Origin: Eupeodes corollae
Lineage: Eukaryota; Arthropoda; Insecta; Diptera; Syrphidae
Assembly (NCBI RefSeq): GCF_945859685.1
Contig: NC_079148.1
Span: 53,392,421 to 53,456,420, forward strand
DNA: 64,000 nt
Direction of reading: 5' to 3'
This document shows, one piece after another, positions 23,641 through 36,230 of this stretch (positions are counted from its first letter, which is position 1; each line of letters begins with the position of its first letter). A program made the position numbers and the translations under genes. The notes beneath the pieces were generated by a model, which saw only the letters and a list, made by a program, of their open reading frames with translations, was not told the DNA's origin and ran no database searches.

Positions 23641-26600
23641 CATGACTATGGAGCAGAAATTATTAAAATCATAAATGTACAAAACTTTCCCGTTATATGA
23701 ACTTAAACGCGTGCAAAATAATTGCGTGTGTCGAGAAATTATATATATGAATATAAAATATAATATGTAATTCCTTTTATGTTATTTTAATTCATTTTTG
23801 AATTGATTACTATAAATTATACCTCCATAGATACATAAAAGTATTGGTAGTGAGAGATTCGCTATTATTCTAGTCATATATATTTATGAAGGTAGATGCG
23901 TTATAATAGTTTATGGAGTAGTCGTAGATATATTCACCACATTGTGATGCACCACCCCACCTATCCAATTCCAAACTCAACCTCATAAATTCCAAACTAA
24001 GTATTAAATCCGGTCAACTCGAACGAATATGTAGATTTTCGAATTCACATAAATGTATGTATTTTAGCATAAATTATTTCGGGCATTCACTCCTCTTTTT
24101 ACCTCCTTCCACCTCTCTCCGTCTCTGTCTCTTGGTAAAAGCCTCCTAAAAATGCATGCAAATTATATGCAATGCCTCCCTCTTCAAATTAACTATATGT
24201 GATGCTGTTGCATACATCACTATCGCTATATTCACATCCCTATATGTTTGTGTATAAAACATCGCAACTTTCGAAATCAGAGGCAAATTTTGTAAAATTG
24301 GTATAGAACCGCATTCAACTGTTCTCTGCGTGCGTTGAACTGATGTACAGTTATAGGTATACTGCTAGCATCAGAAGCGCATACATTTATAAGAACAATC
24401 TGCAACAATACATTGTATATTTCATCCCTTTTGGCTTCCGCGCTTACCCCTAACCACCATCAGACCATCGAGCACCCCTCTTGAGCATACTTCACCCTCA
24501 TCGAGGCTCCAACAGACCGTCCTTAAAAGTTTATTTTTTCCTTAAACACAAATAATGCAAATGGCTGCCACCAGTGCGGTAGATTTATCCACCCAGCTAG
24601 AGAAGTGAAGTGGAGCGTTACTGGGAGCAACAGGGCGAGTAGCTGGAGCAGGAAAAAGAAAATTGTAAAAACATACATATAAAATGTTTATCACAAAAAC
24701 AAAAACGAAAATTCAAAAAAAAGCACAGAGGAAGAAGAGAGGAAAACAAAATACAATACCATGGAACATAACTATTCTGATCCAGTTCAACAATTTGGGT
24801 CATATCTAGGAATTTATGGATACCCATCAGTATGCATCCCTCATTCAAAGTAACCACCCGGCTTGCAACAGCCCAAATGGCCCTCATCGTCGTTCAACCA
24901 CACCCACCCCCAACCTCTATCTCTGCCCCGCTCTTTTAGTTTTAATTTTTTTTTTGTATTATTATTTTTTCTTTTATTAATATCTCGTTTCTGGGTGATG
25001 GAAATTTTACACATTTAACATTCTTCGTTTTGTTTCTGTCTATGTATATACATACATAGGTTCCAACTGTTATAGTTGATATGAGTGGTACAACGATATG
25101 TCTGTCTGACTGTGTGTGGACGATGATGATGGCTGAAATTCGGCAAGATGGGGATTCATGAGAATGAAATGCATCCGATCCAGATTCAACATCAGAATCA
25201 GCTTCAGCATCAGTATCAGGACACTCACCCCGACTGACAGATAAATAAGCAACCTTTTTGTTCAGTGGCACAGATATTACTTCTGACGGACAGGGTAGAT
25301 ATAAGAGCGGTTATCGCCAAGCCAACTTTATTGTAGGTCGGTTTTTCAAAATATGTACTCTGTACTATATATGTATAGGTACATTCCTATTATGCTTATT
25401 CGTTTTGGCCATTGTCAGGCCAGATTTCAGTTTCAGATGTCGTACCATAAATCATATCTTTGATTGTTTGGTGGGGAGTCCAAAAACAAAAATCATCCGA
25501 AAACCTATCCCAAAACCACAATTGGTCCATGCTTATGTGTATATACTCCTCAAAAACTATTAATGGATGAAATGGTGCTATCATTTTGAAATAATTTTTT
25601 GACATTAACGAGTATGTTAATTTTGACAGATTGTTATGTCAAATGACAGTTTATTGTATGGTTAAAACAGTTCTTAATGGGGCAAGAAAGAATTTTAAAC
25701 CAAAACTTTGAAAACGAGTTATATTGCACTAATGCTGAGGGTCATTAAGAGAGGAACATATTTTAGTCGCAGAATTTGATGTATAAAATTGTGTGTCGTA
25801 TGACAAGGTTGAAGTTCGTAACTTTGTGTGTTTCCGCTAATACGATAAAACATGAGAAATATGGGAATCATTTTTTAATTTTTAAAATTGTAGTTAGTGT
25901 TCATAACAGTCAGTTCTGGTTACAAACAATTTTCGAGAACAGATTCAGAGTTTTTGATCAACACATTTTTTGTTTTAGTGGATACAAATTCGGTATGCAA
26001 CAAAAGTTTTGTAGTTTTTTATTTCTTTAGTGCTTTTATTAAAATTGATATAAGCTTTAAATTTTTGTCAAACATAAATTAAGCTTTTTTTTTTAATTCA
26101 TTATGTTAAAAGCAGTTAAATAAGTTTTAGGTGACTATCAATTATAGAAATACAAAAATTAATACAAAACCTGGATTTAAATATCGAAAATTTTTCGTAT
26201 GGGTTATTTTTTAACGTTTAGTACAAGAAAGGTTTTAGACTTTCTTGTTTTCATTGTGAGGGGTATTTGGCTGTTTTGTGTTGAAAATGGTAAGGAAGTG
26301 TGAATTGATGTTGAATAAAAAGAGACAGAAAATGTTTAATAAGTAAACAAAAAACAATAATGATTTGGATCTACATTACGGGTTATTGTTGATAATTAAA
26401 CGCATCTTATAAATATTACTCAGGGATAAAGAAGAACAGTCTTGAAAGGTGTTGTGTTCAGGATAATCAAATCACAAAGCAAAAATGTTTAAGGTTGAAA
26501 CTTAAGGCAATTTTGTACTGCCTCATTTAAGTTATAAATGTAACACACTAAAAAAGTTATTTTGAAACACACGGCTTTAAGGTAACATATTTGATATATT

Positions 26601-27060
26601 TTTTAGGGAAATTCAGTCACATTGACTTTGATTAGTTTTGAACTTTTATACCTACCACTTTTATAAATGCGAGTTCTTGCTATGGTCTTTTGCATAGATA
26701 AAAAAAGCCTTGTTTAGATGAACGTAGCTTAGAAATGATACAATTGAAACTTAAAAAGGATTCAAAACCCTTATGGCAATGTGAAATATGATTTTGTGAC
26801 CAGTGATTATTTCTTCTACAAAATTTACGATACTAATCCACACGAAATGCTATTCGATATCTACGTGTCATATTGTCCTTTAGTTTTTTTCTAACAGTAT
26901 ATGTATTATCCATACGTCATACAACATACACAACAAAACTTTTCTCTATATATATTTATATTTATATCTATAAATTCTCTGCACGTTTTTAACAAAAATA
27001 TACGAAATACGAAAACCAATTGAAAAATTCTAAAAATCCATTGTTGTTGTTTATTTTTAG
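23641..27060. other. Intron 3' stretch, nothing recognised
   Basis: This is AT-rich DNA with a C/T-rich segment (about 24090-24140 and 24425-24510). Open frames at 24618-24887, 24942-25271, 25258-25605 and 25776-26082 have no domains. 25258-25605 is open on both strands, but I found no motif in either translation. The stretch ends at the terminal-exon acceptor. Confidence 0.45.
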
Positions 27061-30000
27061 GTTCATTGCATGTCCTAGCACTCGAGCACTATCTACCCAG
27101 CCACGATGAGAATGGTGAATTCCACATACCATATCCGCCATCGAGTGAAATTTATATTTTCAATCGTTACGGACAACATGTAGCCACAAATGATTTGACA
27201 TCGGGCAAGACACGATATTCCTTTTTGTATTCAAAGAATACCAGTTTTGGGCGTTTGTCAACGGTAACTGATAGTTCTGGGAATAAAATTCAATTTTTGC
27301 GGGATTACAGCAATGTGGTAAGCTCAATTGAAAATACCCAGGACCATAAGTCGGAAATTCAAATAAATGGAATTGGTATTATGACCAAGTTAACCGAAAA
27401 GGGCAAGTTCGAGATTGAATTGGATTACGATAGTAATACGGGCTTGCTGAATAGCCGATCGAGTGGGGGCGAAACGTACATTTATCAATATGATGAATTT
27501 GGTCGAGTGACGGGTATGATTTTGCCAAGTGGTGAGATTGTGCGTATTACGTCGGAGTTGGCTGATAACAAAGGTCTATCGGTTTATATTCATGCATCGG
27601 TTGAATCATTGTTCTCGCGGGAGAAGGGGGAGACCAATGAGTTGTTGGTTTTGGGTGGAGTGCGTTCGACTTTCATGAAGAAGGGTCGGGAGAATGCCGA
27701 TGCAGAAATCAAACCAAACAACACATTGATTATTCATGGAGCCAATGGCGTTATCGTTGAGTCATCTGCTGTAGCGAGACATCCTCTATTAGAAGCCGCT
27801 CTGCCAGTTGAAGCTGAGATGTTGGCAATGTGGTCCCATCAAAGCATTACAATGGGTGAGGGCCTCACCAACAACATGTACTCCGTCTTCAATTTAGTCG
27901 GGGATGTTAGGAACCCACAACAGACTCTGAACCGTGAAATATGGGTCAACGAAAGTCGAGTTATTGGCGTAGAGTACGACCAGTTTACCAACCGTGAGAC
28001 ATTCTACGACCGCAATCGAACTCCCATCCTGATCATAGCCTACGATCAGTCAGGACTACCCAAATCCTACTATCCCACCAATGGCTATCCCGTAAACATC
28101 ACCTACGATCGGTTTAATCGTATTGAGGGATGGTCTTGGGGACCCGCTGAGCTCAAGTATACCTATGACAGACATGGATTGCTGTCAGAAATCACAAGCC
28201 AACAAGACGGAATAATTTCATACATTTACAACGATTGGAATTTGGTATCAGAAATAGGTCTGGCAAGTCAGAGGAAATTTGTGTTGAGCTATGATGAGGC
28301 GGGAGGTCTTCGGCATGTTTTACTTCCAAGTGGAACAAAACACTCATTCAGCATGCAAACTTCTATCGGTTTCATTCGATGGACCTACACTCCACCTGGT
28401 GGAACGAAACCTTACCTACAGCACTACAGCCACTCAGGAGCCCTCCTTCAAACCATATTTGCCGGCGATGGAGCTCGAATCATCTACAGGTACAATTCAG
28501 CTGGACAACTCACGGAAATTGTGCATGGAGATGGAAAGAGTGAGTTTAGCTACAATGAAATCACGGGAATGCCCAGCACTGTCTCACACTCCGAACGAGA
28601 GTTGGAATACCGATGGGACTTCGAGTTCACCGGAGGCTTGCTTACCGAAGAACGCATCGACTACGTTGCCAAGACAGGTCTCAGTAATGCCAAGTTCACT
28701 TACGATTACGACACTGATTTTAGAGTGATCTCGATCCAGGGTCGTATCGGCGGCCAGAATCTTCCAACACAAGCATTTGCTTACGATCGGCGCACAGGCC
28801 AACCCAACCAAATTGGCCAATTCAAACTGATGCATCCGAAACTGAATCAAACTCAAGTCTACGACGGTACAGCTAGTTTTACCAGAACGGTCAATGGAAG
28901 ATTCTTGGAATCTCAAGTTACACTGTCCATTCACAGAATGGAAGTATTCAGAATGGAGTTTTCGTACGGTGTGCATGGAAGAATATCCCAGACTCGAACC
29001 TACACTCGTAACGTGGCTGTGAATACCTACACCAATGTCAAAAACTACACATGGGACTGTGATGGCCAATTGATTGGAGTTGAGGCTCAAGAGCCATGGG
29101 GCTTCCGTTATGATGACAATGGAAATCTTTTATCATTGACGTATCGAGGAAACACAATCCCAATGGAATACAACACTCTTGATCGAATTGTTAAATTCGG
29201 CGAAGGTCAGTACAAGTATGACTCAAGAGGACTTGTTGCACAGAATGCAAGAGAAGAACGATTCCACTACAACACCCAGGGACTCTTAGTGCGAGCCACA
29301 AAACGAGGACGCTTCGATGTGAAGTACTACTACGATCATCTAAAGCGATTGACTACACGAAAAGATAACTTTGGAAACGTTACACAATTCTTCTACACCA
29401 ACCAACACCGCCCCTATGAAGTAAGTCAAATCTATTCGCCGCGAGATGGCAAACTTATGTCACTCACCTACGACGACAGAGGCCATTTGATATACACTCA
29501 GGTCTATCGTCACAAATACTACGTGGCCACCGATCAGAGTGGTACTCCCATTATGATCTTCAACCAGTATGGCGAAGGTATCCGTGAGATAATGCGATCT
29601 CCATTTGGTCACATAGTCTATGACTCCAACCCTTATCTCTATCTGCCGATTGATTTTTGTGGTGGAATTCTTGATCAGGTGACAACTCTGGTGCACATGG
29701 GTGATGGAAGAGTTTATGATCCTTTGATTGGTCAATGGATGTCCCCCAACTGGGAAAATGTAGCAGACAAAATTATTACGCCAACCAAAATGCATTTATA
29801 CCGATTTAACGGTAATGATCCTATAAACATCGATCATGATCGAAACTATCCTGCCGATTTTTCGGCCTGGATGAAGAAACTAGGTTTCAATATTCCCAAT
29901 ATAGTGCCTCAGCTGACAAGAACACTCTGGGAACAACCATCTTTGTGGGGAAGAACACTGAATAACCCCATTGCCCTGGACCTGAAGCGACCAGTTGACA

Positions 30001-30974
30001 ACATACCAACGATGGCTGTCGAATCAGGATTCCTAGCCCACCTCGGTATCCGCCGAATGTCCAGCTTCGAAGATCTCTCAGCTCCACCCAAGTCAGCCCT
30101 CAAATTCGATGTCATGAATCCCAAACCTCGGAACATTGGCTCCGACTCAGATCCACCATTTGGAAGGGGTATTGTCGTGTCACGAACCACAGACGGGCAG
30201 GCTATTGTTTCAAGTGTGCCAGCTGCCAATGCCATCTACCGTGATGTCTACACATCAGTATTTAACCGATCCAAACTTTTGCCATTTACATTTGTGGTGC
30301 ATAATGCCCAACAAGACTCGTTCTTCTTCGTCAAGGAGGAATCTTGGCGAGCGAGTGAAGACCGACAGCAACTTAAACGACTACAGGGTCAAGTCAATAC
30401 GACTTTCCACGAAATCACCCGAGAAAACGGAAGCGGAAACAACTATTTGGATGTGAAGATTCACGGTGTTCACGCCATCATAAACCTTCGATACGGCACC
30501 ACGGTCGACAAAGAAAAGCAACGCCTCATGCATCATGCAAAACTCACTGCAGTTCGAAAGGCATGGCATCGTGAAAAAGAAGCACTCCGCAACGGCCTCA
30601 CGACTATCATCGACTGGTCACAACAGGAAATCGATGAGATCCTCAAATTAGGCTATGCCAATTCCTACGAAGGTGAATACATTCACGAAATCAGCGAGTA
30701 TCCCGAATTAGCCGAAGATCCTTACAATATTCGTTTCACAAAAAAGAAAGCCACTGCCACAAGAAAACGAAGACGTCGAAGCTTAAATCAGACCGAGCCA
30801 GATGGTGTAAGTAAATCAAATATAATTAGGTATAGTAATAGTCTTGAATTAAATGAGCCCTTATCAACATCGTCATCAACAACTACAACAAGAAAAACAA
30901 AAACATCATCAAAAGTCACATTAAACACTAATGAAAATTCATCTAAATGTTTAGATGATGAAAACGCTTGTTAG
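27061..30974 (+). CDS. Ten-m: Teneurin, terminal exon: YD shell, RHS core, Tox-GHH/TCAP region
   Basis: This 3.9-kb exon encodes the rest of the extracellular region. The last NHL blade finishes at SLHVLALEHYLPSH. The tyrosine-aspartate (YD/RHS) repeats follow, for example YQYDEFGRVTGMILPSG (about 27484-27535), YTYDRHGLLSEI and YNTQGLLVRATKRGRF. These form the hollow YD barrel. The RHS-associated core lies at about 29520-29760 (YYVATDQSGTPI ... DPLIGQWMSPNW). The C-terminal nuclease-fold and TCAP region ends with YEGEYIHEISEYPELAEDP and NIRF, matching the conserved teneurin C-terminus. A polybasic RKRRRRS (30762-30782) comes directly after it. The last 55 codons, up to TAG at 30972-30974, are Ser/Thr/Asn-rich and follow a perfect GTAAGT. 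They may therefore be read-through of an alternative donor rather than the constitutive tail. No frameshift is seen. Confidence 0.95.
30807..30812 (+). promoter_or_regulatory. Candidate alternative 5' splice site
   Basis: GTAAGT follows GATG-GT, inside the open frame and just after the conserved TCAP homology and the polybasic stretch. Using it would remove the low-complexity tail encoded by 30807-30971 and join to an exon further downstream that I cannot identify. This is inferred from the splice consensus alone. Confidence 0.35.
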
Positions 30975-31929
30975 CTTTTGTTATAACATTATTTATTTTA
31001 AGTTCCTTATTAATATTTTGTTTTATTTAAATTGATATTTATAAAAAAATGCATTTAAAAAAAAATGGAACAATTGATCATGTCTAAAAATAACAAAACA
31101 AAAACACATAATATACTTTTAGGCAAGGAAAAAATAAATAACTAGATGCAAACAAGCAAAACAAACAACTAATTAAAAAATTTAACATTTATGAAATAAA
31201 GTTAAAACAAAAAATGGTAACTTTCTAAGTGGTGACTCGAGCTTTTTGAGACTGGCAGTAGAATTTAAATAGAAAATAAATAAATTAAAAACAAGAAAAA
31301 TACAAAAACAAAAAGATAACTATGATATATATATATATATAAATATATATTTAAACTAAGACATAGTAAAAAAAAAAAAAAACAAAAAGAGTAAACGGAA
31401 CATATAGGTATATATATATTTAAGTAAACATATTGTGAGACCAATTTGTAAATCCAAATGAATTTATTGTTATTATTTCTATTGATTTAAACATTTCTTT
31501 TTTAAATTTAATTTCATTTAATATATAATAATTTTTTATTATCTATGGAGAACTGTGTTGGTGCGCGTATTTGATTTTGCTTTAATTATTTTCTTATCTA
31601 TTTTTTTTAGTTTAAGGTATCCATTCGTATCCATTCCAATATTTTTTTATTTTACTTTTCTCTCAATTGTTAGATGTTATGGCCTTGTCAAAGCGCAGTC
31701 GGTATTTTGCAAACAAATTTCAAATCAAAGTGTCAAGCCTAAAATGATTTTCAAATCTTTTTGATCAGATGTTTGAAAATTGTCCGAATGATGGAGACTT
31801 AGAGTATAATTTTTTTTGGTAATTTTTCTTATTAAGTGAAATTTCAAGTTTTGAAGTAATATTTTCAAAAATCATGTCATTCTTAAAATCAGAAATTTTT
31901 TTTAATTTTTTTTGAAAGGTTTTGAAATA
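30975..31929 (+). other. Probable teneurin 3' UTR, proximal part
   Basis: This is a non-coding AT-rich stretch rich in AAACAAAA-type sequence, directly after the stop codon. It includes an (AT)n run at 31325-31352 and an AATAAA-like signal near 31194. It ends at a transposon insertion whose first bases follow a TA at 31928-31929. UTR status is inferred from position only. Confidence 0.5.
31325..31352. repeat. (AT)n microsatellite
   Basis: This is an AT dinucleotide run with one interruption, in the presumed 3' UTR. Confidence 0.85.
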
Positions 31930-33065
31930 CAGTGCTTTGCAAAAGTATAATCGCACCATATTAAAATGCATTGAAGGGTATCAATATATACGAAGATTTA
32001 GAGAAAACAATGTCCCGTTACTTTCTCTTCTGTGTAGTTTTTAGAAATAAAAACAAGCTTTACTTGAATTGCAAAAGTGTCTTCGCATTTGTTTTATTTT
32101 CAATTTTGATAATTTTAAAATAATTTACAAGAAATTAGTAAGGGATCTTATTACCCACCCCTGTTTTCAATCACTGTAAAAACTCGATTTGGCATACTCT
32201 CGACCATTTTTTTCAATAGTGAATTGTCCAACGAGTTCCATTCATCCAGAATTACTTCTTGGAGCTCTGCAACACTGCCACACTGCTTATTTGGAGCATA
32301 CATTCTTTTTGTCAAAATTCCCCAAAGATTTCGATTGGGTTGAAATCTGGTGAGTGAGCAAGCCACTCCATTAAATTTTTATTGCGATCTTTAAACCAAT
32401 TGAAGCTCTGACAACTAATGTGGATTGCACCATTATCTTGTTGAAAGACATCCTAAAACCTACGAAATCGGGCATCAAATTGTCTTGAAGAGCTTGTGTG
32501 TAAGCTTCATTATTCATTCGGGTAGAGGTTAGGTTACAGTGCAATTTTACCGTAGTCACAGAAAGTCCCCCAAACCTTACAGCTGCCAACTATGAAGTTC
32601 CTCTTTTAAAATACTTTTTTTCTTTCCTTAGGTCATGCCAATATCCGTTAAAGCCCTTGGGACCATCGAGATTAACCTTTTTTCGTCACTGAAAATAAAG
32701 TTTCAATAAAATACCTTAAACTCCTTTATTTGAAATAAGGTGACTAAACAATTAATTTAAGAATTTTACTTACTATTCTCCAGTTAACGTCCAAGGTTTG
32801 ATGTGCAAATTCTAGCCTTTTAATTGTGTAAGACCGAAACGTTTAGTTCCATTTCGTCCCGAATTTCCCTCAAAGAGTGTGCCGATTTTTAAGCAAGATT
32901 TATTATTTGCCTATTATCATTATGAGGTAGCATCAACGGACGCCTTTATCTTATTTTGTAACATAAGACCTTTTATTTCAAACAACAAAATCCAATCTCC
33001 CAATTTCTCTTCCAATGGCCCTAAAACTATGGCCACTTGACCAAAAATCAGAAAGCATGTTTATA
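31930..33065 (-). mobile_element. Tc1-like DNA transposon, decayed
   Basis: The element end at 31930 reads CAGTGCTTTGCAAAAGTATA, preceded by TA at 31928-31929, as expected for a Tc1/mariner insertion. The opposite terminal repeat was not found near 33065, so that end is diverged or truncated. The interior encodes a broken transposase on the - strand, described separately. Confidence 0.75.
32151..33060 (-). pseudogene. Tc1-like DD34E transposase, multiple frameshifts
   Basis: Reading the - strand, about 33050-32990 gives FWSSGHSFRAIGREIGR (first helix-turn-helix). About 32940-32840 gives RPLLPHNDNRQIINLA-like and REIRDEMELNVSV (second HTH). About 32670-32590 gives VNLDGPKGFNGYWHDLRKE and KVWGTFCDYGKIAL (first Asp region, after a one-base loss at FSDEK). 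About 32430-32340 gives QQDNGAIHIS and SPDFNPIE. Thirty-four residues separate that Asp and Glu, the DD34E spacing of Tc1-like elements. The C-terminus at 32366-32151 contains NLWGILTKRMYAPNKQCGSV. Frameshifts make it non-functional. Confidence 0.85.
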
Positions 33066-35734
33066 ATATGATGGATGCATTAATGCTTTTGGAAATAACT
33101 GAATTTTTCGTATTCAACCTAGTGTATCTTGAAGGGTATAAAAGTAAGCATGTTTTTGAAATTTTCAAAGCTTATATTTCCAAGTTTATTAAAAATGTAA
33201 AATAATGTCTCCCTACAAACTGCCATTTAAAAGCTTTCTCGGATATAAGACTCTGAATTAAGATACTAAATATGTTTTATTTTTTTAACTCTTTTTTACT
33301 GTTTTTTGGGAAATGTTCAAATATTTGAAAAACAAAAAGTATATAATAAACATCAACTTATGAATACATTTTTGGACTAAGGTGTACAATCTTCATTTTT
33401 CTAACAAGGCACTTTTTTTTGTAATGTGCTGTTCCATTCCAAAATTCATTTATGTGAATAAGGGTTTAAAAAGTTTCTGTTTTTGCAGACCAAATGAATT
33501 TATTTATTTCATTAAAAGTTTGTTTTATTACCAATATCAACTATACGAAAAGTTTGGTGGCAGAACTCAGCCTTGCCTGAATCCATTTTACTTTATTTCG
33601 AAATATTTTTGAGTACGAATTTTGTGTTCTTATATATTTTTAATTTTTTTAAAATGAAGTCTACAAAAGGCTTCATCGAGTTTTCGAAAATATGTATTAC
33701 TTGATTCAGAGGACATTAAACTTAACTAAAAATCAATATTAATATTATCCTTAGTATCGACTGCCAAATGTTTTTATGTTTTAACTTACAAAATCTTGGT
33801 GCTTTCCGAATTTAATTACTCTAAATACATTTTTTTATTTCACTCTCTATTTATATTTACATGAGTTACATATTTTAACTAAATACTATTATTGTTGCCA
33901 AATATTATAAATTTAAGTATTAAATATAAATATATTAACATCACTTAATTTATCAAAAAAAAAACACAATTACATAAACAAAAACAAAACAAAAAACTAT
34001 ATACTAAAAAACAAAAAAATTGTAGAAAAACAAAATCACAAATGTGACTCTTATAAATTAAATGAAAATGATAAAAAGAATTACAGTAAAAGCTAACAAT
34101 AATAACTGTAGGTTTATGATGCAATTTAGAAAAAAAATATTATTGTTTATAAATATATATATTTATATTTATAATAAGAAAATATTAACAAAATAAAACA
34201 AATAAATAAATTACAAAAAGCACGCACGGTCTCTCCTAAAGGATTATAAAACATATATACCATGGCATATATGTACATGTAATCCAAAAAGAAAAATTAA
34301 AAAAAACAACCCATGTAGTTTTATTAAAAATTACATTTTAACACTCAACAAAAATTAAAAAAAAAAAGAAAAAAAAAAAACAAAATAAAATGTTCAATTT
34401 GTAAATATTAAAATTTTTAGGAAAAAATAAATTTTAAATAATATTAAACAATTTTTATAAATAACAAAAATAAATAATTATTTATTATTACAATTGTAAA
34501 TGTTTATATTGAAATTCTGTTTAAATATTTTTTTAAGTCACTTTATTTAACTTATATAAATATAAAATAAGCGAAAAAGAAGGATAAGAAAAATCTCAAA
34601 AAATAAAAAATGAAATTATCAAATTAGGAACATATTGCATTAAAAATAAAAACATAAACAAAAATCTACATCCTGAAGCTGAATTATGTAGCATCAGACT
34701 ATACATTTAACATAATATAATTATATGTATGGATCCTAAGGAATAAAGCAGAATAAAATACTTCAAAAAATAAAAACAAAAACCTGTATTATATATTATA
34801 TTATTATTATATTGAAGTACCTATAACTAAAAGTAAATTATAAATGAATTACTGGCCCTGTAAATATTTATAAATAAAAAACTCAAATAAAATACAAAAA
34901 TAAAAACATTTAATTTTATCTTTATACTCTTCTTTTGTTTTGTATCTCAAAAAAAAGGACAACCAAATTATTGGCATGCTGTTTTTAGATGTGAAATTTT
35001 TTGAAAGTGTTGTTATGCGCAACAGTTTTTTGATATTTCAAAAAATTCAATACACCAATATTCACAAGCAAAAATTAATAAAAATAAAAACAAAATTCTC
35101 TTTCATGCGAGCAACAGGAGTCAGTTACCTAAACAAATTGCTTTAAGTAAAATTGTGAATATACATTTTAAAACAAAATAAAAAATACAAATTAAAGAAA
35201 AAATAATTGTTGCTACCGCTGTTACTACTATCGAACTGAAACAAGTCATTGAAATACAATTAAATGAACACCTAATAAAAATTATAAAAAAATATTAAAA
35301 GTGAACATGAAACACTAACGTCTAATTCCAGAGAGATGGCAAAAAAACAAAACAAAAATCATAAGAATTACTAAATTTAAGTATTCATCTATAATAAGAA
35401 TAAGTCAAAATATAAATACATTTATAAATTATAACAAAAATGAAAAGTATGTAGGTAAGGAAAGATAGATATTATGATATATATATTAACTACTTATAAA
35501 CAATAATTATAAATATTTGTATAAAAAAAATTCATACAGAGTAAACAAAACAAAAATATACAAGATGAGGATATCAAGGGTCTAACAAAATAAATGAATA
35601 ATAATGAAAAATTAAAAACAAAATGTGTTTTCAATTATTTTCTGGAAATATCTTTCAATTTTACAGTAAAAACTAACACAACGATGATGGTTAACCAAGC
35701 TGGATCGAAATTTTGTACTTTTACCCTTTGTTGA
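33066..35734 (+). other. A-rich 3' flank, possibly distal 3' UTR
   Basis: The sequence is extremely AT-rich and strand-asymmetric: the + strand is loaded with AAAACAAAAC and AAATAAA words from about 33950 to 35630. This is common in long fly 3' UTRs. There are no credible open frames. The composition changes abruptly where the satellite homology begins near 35735. Confidence 0.4.
35589..35594 (+). terminator. Candidate distal polyadenylation signal (AATAAA)
   Basis: AATAAA is followed within about 30 bases by a GT/T-rich segment (TGTGTTTTCAATTATTTTCTGG region, 35622 on), in the usual signal-plus-downstream-element arrangement. It is the last such arrangement before the satellite. Many other AATAAA words occur in this A-rich flank, so the assignment is tentative. 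Confidence 0.3.
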
Positions 35735-36230
35735 ATTTTTCCGAAACGAGAGCTCGCAGAACCTTTTGGTTTGCAGTTGTGGTAAGAGCACTGAATAACC
35801 TTTCTTTTGATATGTATCTCGATTGGATGTGAAATAGTTTTGAAGATACTACTTTTTTTTCGGCAAAGGGCAAACGATTTTTTAAAAATAAGTGATTTTG
35901 AAATTTATGCATCAATTAATAGTGAAAATCGAATCTCGTTTGGAGGCCAATCGAAAGATAATTTGTGATGGGCTGGGTCGACAAAATGGAGCTTGAAAAA
36001 TCTTTTTTTGATGTATTTTTTTTTGGCAAGGGTTAGTCCACGATTTAAAAAAAAAATCGTCAATAAAGATTTTAGATTTACACAAATGATACGGGAGACA
36101 GAGTTCGCAGTAACTTTAAGTTTGCAAATTGGAATGGAGCTTGAAAAGACCTGTCTTTTGATGAGTATGTCGATGGGGTAGGCAACAATTTTGAAAAATA
36201 TATTTTTTTTCAAAAAAAATTGTTAAGAAA
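35735..36230 (+). repeat. Left edge of satellite array, diverged monomers
   Basis: Satellite words first appear here in degraded form: CGAAACGAGAGCTCGCAGAA, TTTTGGTTTGCAGTTGTGG, TTTTGATATGTATCTCGATT, TTTTTTTTCGGCAAAGGGC. Spacing and order match the monomer, but identity is visibly lower than in the core. This is typical of the ageing edge of a tandem array. Confidence 0.8.

Larger units (their letters stand above)
4047..27060 (+). other. Large teneurin intron, 23 kb
   Basis: The donor GTAAGT at 4047 and the acceptor TTTATTTTTAG ending at 27060 give a phase-1 junction that restores a continuous teneurin frame. The intron carries several transposon remnants, listed separately, all antisense to the host gene. 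Outside them I see only AT-rich DNA, microsatellites and short spurious open frames. Confidence 0.9.

Noticed and set aside
25258..25605. Overlapping open frames of 101 and 69 codons on opposite strands as a small gene
   Set aside because: No motif, signal peptide or splice context was recognised, and frames of this length are expected by chance in 23 kb of intron.
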